A program made the position numbers and the translations under genes. The notes under the pieces were generated by a model, which saw nothing but the letters and a program-made list of their open reading frames with translations, was not told the DNA's origin and did not search any database. Below are positions 27,502 to 33,891 of a DNA stretch of 64,000 bases, piece after piece; the stretch's first letter is position 1, and each line of letters begins with the position of its first letter. This DNA is from Rathayibacter sp. VKM Ac-2754 (GTDB taxonomy: Bacteria; Actinomycetota; Actinomycetes; Actinomycetales; Microbacteriaceae): assembly GCF_009807095.1 (NCBI RefSeq), contig NZ_WUCC01000005.1, forward strand, positions 1 through 64,000. The letters are read 5' to 3'.

Positions 27502-28577
27502 ACCGTCTGAAGATCGCCGCCGGCGCCGCCGCACTCGCCGTCCTCGCCGCCGGCTTGCTGCTGCGCCCGACCGTTCCGGCCCTCTCGGCCGAGCGCACCG
27601 GCGATGCCGAGATCGCCGACTGGCTGCACGAGAACGTCGAGCGCGGCGCCCGCGACCAGCTCGTCGCCGCCGTCGTCACCCCCGACGGCGTCCGCTTCGC
27701 CGGTCTCGGCGCCGACGAGAGCACCGAGGTCGAGATCGGATCCGTGACCAAGACCATGACGGCCCTCCTGCTCGCGCAGAGCGCCGCGAACGGCACCGTC
27801 TCGCTCGAGGACCCGGCCGCGGACCACGCCGAGCTCGGCGGCTTCCCCGGCACCCTCGAGGAGCTCGCGAGCCACCGCTCCGGGCTCCCCCGGCTCTCGT
27901 CCGACCTGCGCGACACCGCCGTGACCCTGCTCGCCCAGCTGCGCGGCAGCGATCCGTACGCCTCGTACTCGGCCGAGGACGCCCTGCGCCACGCGGCCGC
28001 GGCTCCGCTCGGCGAGCCCGAGGTCGCCTACTCCAACCTCGGCGCCGCCGTCCTCGGGCAGGCCGTCGCCCGAGCGGAGGGGGTCGAGTACGCCGACCTG
28101 CTGCGCGAGCGCGTGTTCACGCCGCTCGGGATGGACGCCAGCTCGATCCCGACGACCGCCGACGCCCTGGCGCCCGACGCGCCGACCGGCTACTCCGAGT
28201 CGGGCCGCCCGGTCGACGCGTGGACCCTCGAGGGGTACGCGCCGGCGGGAGGCGTGCGCTCGACCGCCGCGGACATGGCGCGGTACGCCGAGGCGCTGCT
28301 GACCGACGACCCGGCGCTCGGAGTCCCGGCCGCCGAGGTGCTCGATCCGCGGTTCGACGCGGGTGGGAGCGGCCGGGTCGGGCTCGCCTGGTTCACCTCC
28401 GACGCGGTCGGCGGCGGCTCGGCGACCTGGCACAACGGAGGCACGGCCGGCTACTCGACGATGCTCGCGATGGACCGCGAGCGCGGAGTCGCCGTCTTCG
28501 TCAACGGCAACACCGCGAGCTCGGTCGACGGGCTCGGGATGCGACTGCTCGACCACGTCCTGGAGGAGGACTCGTGA
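27498..28577 (+). CDS. Class C beta-lactamase-fold serine hydrolase
   Basis: A 359-residue protein with an N-terminal signal or anchor helix (about 5-30), then a beta-lactamase/DD-peptidase fold. Active-site motifs are Ser82-x-x-Lys85 (SVTK), Tyr-Ser-Asn (YSNLG) and HNGGTAGY, which replaces the usual KTG box. Family members are DD-carboxypeptidases, esterases or beta-lactamases, so the substrate cannot be fixed. It acts outside the membrane. It is translationally coupled to the regulator before it (ATGA) and to the membrane protein after it (GTGA), forming a three-gene unit. Confidence 0.9.
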   Translation: MNRLKIAAGAAALAVLAAGLLLRPTVPALSAERTGDAEIADWLHENVERGARDQLVAAVVTPDGVRFAGLGADESTEVEIGSVTKTMTALLLAQSAANGTVSLEDPAADHAELGGFPGTLEELASHRSGLPRLSSDLRDTAVTLLAQLRGSDPYASYSAEDALRHAAAAPLGEPEVAYSNLGAAVLGQAVARAEGVEYADLLRERVFTPLGMDASSIPTTADALAPDAPTGYSESGRPVDAWTLEGYAPAGGVRSTAADMARYAEALLTDDPALGVPAAEVLDPRFDAGGSGRVGLAWFTSDAVGGGSATWHNGGTAGYSTMLAMDRERGVAVFVNGNTASSVDGLGMRLLDHVLEEDS

Positions 28578-28936
28578 TCACCATCGCCAGCGTCATCGCC
28601 CTGATCATCGCGGCGTACACGGCCGTCCGCTTCGCGCTGGGGGTCGTCCCCCTCCGCGCGAAGCTCCTCGACCGCGACCGGCTCCGGGTGCTGACCCGCG
28701 GCGTCGAGGCGGTCGTGGTCCTGCTGCTCGTGCGCGTGTTCGCCGACTGGACGCTCCTGAGCATCGTCCCCTGGCTCGCGCTGGTGCTCGTGACGGCAGT
28801 GGGCGCGGCCGGCGCGGTCCTGCGCTGGGGGTCGCTGCCCTGGCTCGAGGACCCGGCCCGGCGCCGCAGTCGCGCGATCGGCTTCGCCGGCACGCTCGCC
28901 CTGTCGGCCGCGTTCGTCGGCGTCGTCGGCCTCTGA
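28574..28936 (+). CDS. Small four-helix membrane protein
   Basis: A 120-residue hydrophobic protein with four predicted helices (about 2-20, 44-58, 62-80, 100-118) and a short RLRVLTR loop. It starts at GTG 28574, overlapping the stop of the hydrolase gene (GTGA). I do not recognise a family. Its position in the regulator-hydrolase operon suggests a role together with the serine hydrolase, perhaps as partner or immunity-like protein, but this is inference. Confidence 0.75.
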   Translation: MITIASVIALIIAAYTAVRFALGVVPLRAKLLDRDRLRVLTRGVEAVVVLLLVRVFADWTLLSIVPWLALVLVTAVGAAGAVLRWGSLPWLEDPARRRSRAIGFAGTLALSAAFVGVVGL

Positions 28937-28974
28937 GCGCCGGCTCCGCGCCGCTGGACCGTTCCACTCCGCAG

Positions 28975-29008
28975 AAGTTGCGGTAGTCGAGCTCGACTAC
29001 CGCAACTT
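28975..29008. repeat. Family C palindrome, copy 3
   Basis: A perfect 34-base palindrome (17 + 17, AAGTTGCGGTAGTCGAG and its complement) preceded by GTTCCACTCC and followed by GGAGTGGGA. It shares AGAAGTTGCGGTAGTCG with copy 2 at 26878. It sits between convergent genes and may terminate both. Confidence 0.8.
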
Positions 29009-29075
29009 TCGAGGAGTGGGAGGCGATCGAAGCGGCCGGCGAGGTCGAGACGAGACGGGCGAGCCCGAACGCCGG

Positions 29076-29693
29076 TCAGTCCTGGGCGGGCAGCGGCTCG
29101 GGCTCGGGGTTCTCGAGCACGCGCCCGTTCTGCGTGCCGACGCTCGTCACGGTCGACGGGCTGAGGTTGAGGGTGTCGCCGCCGTACAGGCTGTCGATCG
29201 AGACGCCGTCGCGGCGCACCGAGTTGAGCGCGTCGAGGTACTCGGGGCTGACGCAGAACCGGTCGGCGATGCTCTCGCTGATGTCGCCGGCGGCGACCAG
29301 GTAGGAGGCGGGCGTGCCGTCGGCCGCCGTCGTCACCTCTCCGGTCGCGCCGGTGCGCGGGCCGCGGTCGCGGACCAGCTCGATGTCGAGGCCGCCGACC
29401 GTGCCCGCCTCGGCGGCGTCGACGTAGCCGACCTCGCACTCGCCGGTGGCGGGGACCGGCTGGGTCGTGCTGACGACCGGCTCGGGCGTGGCGGTGACGC
29501 TCGGGACCGGCCGCGGGCCCGCCTCCGCCTCGCCCGACCCCGTCTCTGCGGGGGCGGCGGGCGCCGCCTCGGACGACGACGGGGTCGCCGCGTCCGACGT
29601 CGCCGCGGTCTCGGGCGCCGAGGTGCAGCCCGCCAGCAGCAGCACCGACGCGAGGGCGATCACGGCGCGCGGGGGGAACGTCCTGGTGGTCAC
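29076..29693 (-). CDS. Lipoprotein with a LysM-like domain
   Basis: A 205-residue lipoprotein. The signal peptide ends in lipobox LLAGC (Cys near 23). A long Ala/Pro/Ser/Thr-rich linker follows. The C-terminal domain, SYLVAAGDISESIADRFCVSPEYLDALNSVRRDG with LYGGDTLNLSP, has the LysM pattern of a peptidoglycan-binding module. It probably tethers to the membrane and contacts the wall. GTG 29693 is 6 bases after a TAGAGT -10 on the minus strand (29700-29705). It is divergent from the aldo/keto reductase gene. Confidence 0.8.
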   Translation of the reverse strand: MTTRTFPPRAVIALASVLLLAGCTSAPETAATSDAATPSSSEAAPAAPAETGSGEAEAGPRPVPSVTATPEPVVSTTQPVPATGECEVGYVDAAEAGTVGGLDIELVRDRGPRTGATGEVTTAADGTPASYLVAAGDISESIADRFCVSPEYLDALNSVRRDGVSIDSLYGGDTLNLSPSTVTSVGTQNGRVLENPEPEPLPAQD

Positions 29694-29777
29694 CCCGCGA
29701 CTCTAGCCCGGGGCGGAGGCGCCGATCGGGCACCCCGCCGCGCGCCCATTCACCTCCGCCGCCGCTGAATCCCATCG

Positions 29778-29811
29778 CGCCTCCGTGTTGGACACCCGCC
29801 ACGCGGAGGCG
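29778..29811. promoter_or_regulatory. Inverted repeat upstream of aldo/keto reductase 1
   Basis: CGCCTCCG (29778-29785) and CGGAGGCG (29804-29811) are perfect 8-bp arms around TGTTGGACACCC..., ending 12 bases before ATG 29824. It may be an operator or a hairpin covering the ribosome binding region. Nearly the same arms flank the -10 at 55482-55501. Confidence 0.45.
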
Positions 29812-29823
29812 TTGGCTGGGGTC

Positions 29824-30831
29824 ATGCAGTACACCCACCTCGGCCGCACCGGCCTGTCCGTCTCCCGCGCCGTCCTCGGCACCATGAACTTCGGCCCCGA
29901 GACCACCGAGCCCGACTCGTTCGCGATCATGGACCGCGCGCACGAGCTCGGCGTCAACTTCTTCGACACGGCGAACGTCTACGGCGGCGAGGGCGCGCGC
30001 GGCGCGACAGAGGAGATCGTCGGCCGCTGGTTCGCGCAGGGCGGCGAGCGCCGCGAGCGCACGGTGCTGGCGACCAAGTTCTTCGGCGACATGGAGCAGT
30101 ACGCGGCGCCCGGATCCGAGCGCGGCCGCGACTCCTGGCCCAACGGCGGCCGCCTCTCGGCTCTGAACCTCCGCCGCGCCCTCGACGACAGCCTCCGCCG
30201 CCTGCAGACCGACCACATCGACCTGTACCAGTTCCACCACGTCGACCGCTCGACCCCGTGGGACGAGATCTGGCAGGCGATGGAGGTCGCCGTGCAGCAG
30301 GGCAAGGTCCTCTACGTCGGCTCGAGCAACTTCGCCGGCTGGCACATCGCCCAGGCGCAGGAGGCGGCGAAGGCCCGCCACTTCACCGGCCTCGCCTCGG
30401 AGCAGTCGATCTACAACCTCACCGTGCGCGACATCGAGCGCGAGGTTCTGCCCGCGGCGCTGCACTACGGCCTCGGCGTCATCCCCTGGTCGCCGCTGCA
30501 GGGCGGCCTGCTCGGCGGCGTGCTCGAGAAGACGGAGGCGGGCGGGCGGCGCACCTCGGCCCGCGGACTCGAGGCGATCGAGAAGCACCGCCCCGCCCTC
30601 GAGCAGTACGAGGCCTTCGCCCGCGAGCGCGGCATCGCGCCCGGTGAGCTCGCGCTCGCCTGGCTGCTGCACCAGCCCGGCGTCACCGGACCGATCACGG
30701 GTCCGCGCACGATGGCGCAGCTCGAGAGCGCGGTCGCCGCGGTCGACATCACCCTCGACTCCGACGACCTCGCCCGCCTCGACGAGATCTTCCCCGGGCA
30801 CCGCACGGCGCCCGAGGACTACGCGTGGTGA
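29824..30831 (+). CDS. Aldo/keto reductase (Kv-beta-like group)
   Basis: A 335-residue NADPH-dependent oxidoreductase with a TIM barrel. The start MQYTHLGRTGLSVSRAVLGTMNFG is typical. The catalytic tetrad is visible as Asp in FFDTANVYG, the adjacent Tyr, Lys in LATKFF and His in QFHHVD. The cofactor-binding end includes PITGPRTMAQLESAV. Substrates are likely aldehydes or ketones. ATG 29824 is chosen since the protein starts there with the family N terminus. A second, less related aldo/keto reductase follows after a family A repeat. Confidence 0.93.
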   Translation: MQYTHLGRTGLSVSRAVLGTMNFGPETTEPDSFAIMDRAHELGVNFFDTANVYGGEGARGATEEIVGRWFAQGGERRERTVLATKFFGDMEQYAAPGSERGRDSWPNGGRLSALNLRRALDDSLRRLQTDHIDLYQFHHVDRSTPWDEIWQAMEVAVQQGKVLYVGSSNFAGWHIAQAQEAAKARHFTGLASEQSIYNLTVRDIEREVLPAALHYGLGVIPWSPLQGGLLGGVLEKTEAGGRRTSARGLEAIEKHRPALEQYEAFARERGIAPGELALAWLLHQPGVTGPITGPRTMAQLESAVAAVDITLDSDDLARLDEIFPGHRTAPEDYAW

Positions 30832-30885
30832 CGGGCTCCGCCTTCGTCTCTCGCTGATCGGTCAGCTCGTAGCGGCCCCCTTCTC

Positions 30886-31018
30886 GCTGATCGAGCCCGC
30901 AGCCCGCGCAGCGGGCGTATCGAGATCCACGTCCGTCAGAAGGCCGGGTCGGAAGGCCTCTCTGCTGACGGACGCGGGTCTCGATACGCCGCCTCCGGCG
31001 GCTGCGGGCTCGACCAGC
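30886..31018. repeat. Family A palindromic repeat, copy 3
   Basis: Arms GCTGATCGAGCCCGCAGCC... and ...GGCTGCGGGCTCGACCAGC. Both arms replace the usual AGTAG with AGCCCGCAG or its complement, a matched change on both sides. The inner hairpins are CCCGC/GCGGG and CCGCC/GGCGG. It lies between the two aldo/keto reductase genes. Confidence 0.85.
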
Positions 31019-31060
31019 GAGCCTGTCCCCCACTCCTCCCCCACACGAAGGACCACACCC

Positions 31061-31918
31061 ATGAAGCAGCGCACCCTCGGCGACCTCCAGGTCGGCGCCA
31101 TCGGACTCGGCGGCATGCCCCTCTCGATCGAGGGCCGCCCCGACCGCGAGCGCGGGATCGCCACGATCCACGCCGCCCTCGACTCCGGCGTCACCCTGAT
31201 CGACACGGCCGACGCCTACCACCAGCCCGTCGAGGGCGACCTCGGCCACAACGAGCTCCTCATCGCGGAGGCGCTGCGCAGCTACGGCGGCGACACCTCC
31301 GCCGTGCTCGTGGCGACGAAGGGCGGGCACCTCCGTCCCCCGGGCGAGAACTGGACCCAGGACGGCCGCCCCGAGCACCTGAAGGAGGCGGCACGCGCCT
31401 CCGCCCAGCGCCTCGGCGTCGAGGCGATCGGCCTCTACCAGTACCACCGGCCGGACTCGCGGGTGCCCTACGCCGACTCGATCGGCGCGCTCGCCGAGCT
31501 GCTCGACGAGGGTGTCATCGTGCGGGCCGGCATCTCGAACGCCGACCCCGACCAGATCCGCGAGGCGCACGGGATCCTCGGCTCTCGGCTCGTGTCGGTG
31601 CAGAACCAGTTCTCGCCGTCGTTCCGCTCGAGCGAGCCGGAGCTCGAGCTGTGCGCCGAGCTGGGGCTCGCGTTCCTGCCGTGGAGCCCGCTCGGAGGCA
31701 TCGGCGGAGCCGCCGAGGTCGGCACGCGCAACGCCGCGTTCGGCACCGTCGCCGAGGCCCACGGAGTCTCGCCCCAGGTCGTCTGCCTCGCCTGGGAGCT
31801 GGCGAAGGCTCCCGTCGTACTGCCGATCCCCGGCGCGTCCCGGCCCGAGAGCATCCGCGACTCGGCGACCGCGGCCGAGCTGACGCTCACCGCGGAGGAG
31901 CTGGCCTCGCTCGGCTGA
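31061..31918 (+). CDS. Aldo/keto reductase, second paralog
   Basis: A 285-residue aldo/keto reductase, shorter than the first. It has MKQRTLGDLQVGAIGLGGMPLS at the N terminus, catalytic Asp in LIDTADAYH, Lys in LVATKGGH and His in YQYHRPD. The C terminus ends LPIPGASRPESIRDSATAAELTLTAEELASL, the usual NADPH-binding end. AAGGA lies ahead of ATG 31061. The substrate is unknown. The start of the gene lies 43 bases after a family A repeat. Confidence 0.92.
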   Translation: MKQRTLGDLQVGAIGLGGMPLSIEGRPDRERGIATIHAALDSGVTLIDTADAYHQPVEGDLGHNELLIAEALRSYGGDTSAVLVATKGGHLRPPGENWTQDGRPEHLKEAARASAQRLGVEAIGLYQYHRPDSRVPYADSIGALAELLDEGVIVRAGISNADPDQIREAHGILGSRLVSVQNQFSPSFRSSEPELELCAELGLAFLPWSPLGGIGGAAEVGTRNAAFGTVAEAHGVSPQVVCLAWELAKAPVVLPIPGASRPESIRDSATAAELTLTAEELASLG

Positions 31919-31970
31919 GGTCGCCACCCATGCTGATCGAGCGACTCGCGGGGCGGGCGGATCTTCTCCC

Positions 31971-32097
31971 GCTGATCGAGCCCGCAGCCCGCGCAGCGGG
32001 CGCATCGAGATCCACGTCCTTCAGAACGCCGGGGCAGAAGCCTGATCTGCTGACGCTCGTGGGTCTCGGTACGCCCCTGCGGGGCTACTCGACCAGC
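31971..32097. repeat. Family A palindromic repeat, copy 4
   Basis: Arms GCTGATCGAGCCCGCAGCCC... and ...GGGGCTACTCGACCAGC. The left arm has the copy-3 type insertion and the right arm has the copy-1 type, so it is a mosaic of two subtypes. It lies between convergent aldo/keto reductase and LysR genes. A loose fragment (CGGCTCGACCAGCAGGGG) follows near 32160. Confidence 0.8.
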
Positions 32098-32189
32098 ATG
32101 CACCGGCCACTCCTTGATTGCGTTGCTCAGCCAGCAGGCAAGGAAGCGCCAGGGTCGGGCGGCTCGACCAGCAGGGGCAGAGCCGCTCG

Positions 32190-33068
32190 TCAGTCCTGCT
32201 CGGCGCCCGGCAGGGCCGCGACGAACGCTCGCGCCGCCGCGCTCGGCCGCTCCGGGACGGCCACCATCGTCCGCCAGACCAGCAGCGGCTCGTCCAGCGG
32301 CACCGCCGTCAGCACTCCGGGCCGCTTCTCGGCGAAGTGCGCCGGAACCACCGCGATCCCCATCCCGTACTCGACCAGGTCGAGCAGCGTGTGCACGTCG
32401 TTGACCTCGAGCTCGACCTCGAAGGGCACGCCCTGCTCGGCGAACGCCTGCGCCGCCAGGTGCCGCGCGCCCCAGTGCTCCTGCAGCCCCACGACGGTCT
32501 CGCCCTCGAGGTCCGGGATGCGGCAGACGTCGCGATCGGCGAGCGGATGATCGGGGTGCAGGAGCACCGCGAAGCCCTCGCCGGCCAGCGGTCGCGTCCG
32601 CACCCCCGACGGCGTCGCGCCGATGTCGGCGACGAGCGCGAGATCGAGCCGGCCGGCGGCGACCGAGTCGAGCAGAGTGCCCGACCCGTCGTGCGTGAGC
32701 CGCAGGGCGATGGCCGGGTGCTGGCGGCGGAACGTCGCCAGCTCGCGCGGCAGGTGCACGCCGCCGAGGCACTCCTCGGTGCCGACGGAGAGGCTGCCGC
32801 GCAGCACTCCCTGCACCGCGAGCACCGCGTCGCGGGCGGCGACCGCGCTGGCGACCGAGCGCTCCGACTCCTCGAGCATCGCGCGGCCGGCCGGGGTCAG
32901 CTCGACCCGGCGGGTGCTGCGGGTGAAGAGCGGGCTGCCCAGCTCGCTCTCGAGCGCGCGGATCGACGCCGACAGCCCCGACTGCGAGATCTGCAGGGCG
33001 CTCGCCGCGCGGGTGAAGTGCTGCTCCTTCGCCACGGCGAGGAAGTGTTCGAGCTGACGCAGTTCCAT
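32190..33068 (-). CDS. LysR-family transcriptional regulator
   Basis: A 292-residue LysR-type regulator. The N-terminal winged helix (MELRQLEHFLAVAKEQHFTRAASALQISQSGLSASIRALE) is canonical. The rest is a periplasmic-binding-like effector domain. The start is ATG 33068. It lies 44 bases downstream of the TetR gene on the same strand and could be co-transcribed with it. No divergent partner adjoins it, so the target is not evident. Confidence 0.93.
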   Translation of the reverse strand: MELRQLEHFLAVAKEQHFTRAASALQISQSGLSASIRALESELGSPLFTRSTRRVELTPAGRAMLEESERSVASAVAARDAVLAVQGVLRGSLSVGTEECLGGVHLPRELATFRRQHPAIALRLTHDGSGTLLDSVAAGRLDLALVADIGATPSGVRTRPLAGEGFAVLLHPDHPLADRDVCRIPDLEGETVVGLQEHWGARHLAAQAFAEQGVPFEVELEVNDVHTLLDLVEYGMGIAVVPAHFAEKRPGVLTAVPLDEPLLVWRTMVAVPERPSAAARAFVAALPGAEQD

Positions 33069-33112
33069 GGGTCCATCCTCGTCGGGCGGAAGCGCCGTCG
33101 GGGACGCGGTGG

Positions 33113-33757
33113 TCAGCCGGTAGTGCGAGAGATCGCCAGCACGACGGCGGTGAGGGTGCTGCGCAGGCGCTCGAGCGCGGCCGCGTCGGAGTCGGCCTCG
33201 AGGATCGACTGCTTCACCGCGTCGTCGTAGCTCGCGATGAGGAGGCGGACGGCGGTCGTCGGCTCGAGCGCGAACTCGCGCTGCACCTGGGCCAGAGCGT
33301 CGTCGACGATCTGCACGAGCGACGCGTCGAATCCAGCGCGGAAGTCGCGGTACTGCGGAGCGATCGCCGCATCGCGCAGCGCCAGCAGCTCGAACTCGGA
33401 CTGCACGACGCACCAGCGCCGGTTGTCGTTGAACGGGCCCTGGAGGAAGTCGAGGATGACGACGGCGAGCGTCACGGCCGTCAGCGGTTCGTCGGCCACC
33501 TTCGGGAGGGTCCGCCCCATCTGCTCGACGAGCGTGGCGATCCGGGCATCGTTCTCGCGCTCCATCAGGGCGAAGAACAGCTCCTCCTTGCTCGAGAAGT
33601 TCGAGTAGAAGGCGCCGCGCGTGAACCCGGCGGCCTCGCTGATCTGCTCGACCGAGGCGGTGTGCACGCCGGTGTCCGCGAAGACCTCGTAGGCCGCGTC
33701 GAGCAGGCGCTCGCGGGTGCGACTGCGGCGTGCGGTCTCCGGGACGTCGGAGGTCAT
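33113..33757 (-). CDS. TetR-family repressor of the MMPL-YhgE operon
   Basis: A 214-residue TetR regulator. The HTH is RERLLDAAYEVFADTGVHTASVEQISEAAGFTRGAFYSNFSSKEELFFALM. The C-terminal ligand-binding domain is variable. It is transcribed away from the MMPL gene, with the 17-nt operator array between them, so autoregulation and repression of the exporter are the natural model. A strong GGAGGAGAC precedes ATG 33757. The ligand is unknown. Confidence 0.92.
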   Translation of the reverse strand: MTSDVPETARRSRTRERLLDAAYEVFADTGVHTASVEQISEAAGFTRGAFYSNFSSKEELFFALMERENDARIATLVEQMGRTLPKVADEPLTAVTLAVVILDFLQGPFNDNRRWCVVQSEFELLALRDAAIAPQYRDFRAGFDASLVQIVDDALAQVQREFALEPTTAVRLLIASYDDAVKQSILEADSDAAALERLRSTLTAVVLAISRTTG

Positions 33758-33790
33758 CCTGTGTCTCCTCCCGGAGCATCGGAACGGCGT

Positions 33791-33861
33791 TGAGATACAT
33801 CACTGTATCGGATACATTCACGTATCGGATACGTTCTTGTATCGGGTACGAAGACGTATCG
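33791..33861. promoter_or_regulatory. Operator array with 17-nt period
   Basis: Three full units start at 33804, 33821 and 33838, each opening with the 13-mer palindrome pattern YGTATCGGRTACR. A further half-unit CGTATCG starts at 33855 and a half-match GATACATCAC at 33794-33803. Spacing is exactly 17 bases. It fills the gap between the TetR and MMPL promoters. Confidence 0.8.
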
Positions 33862-33891
33862 CCTCCCTCCCCCCATCGTCAGGAGACCTGC

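Noticed and set aside
33791-33861. CRISPR array
   Set aside because: The period is only 17 nt, repeats are palindromic operators, and there are no spacers or cas genes.
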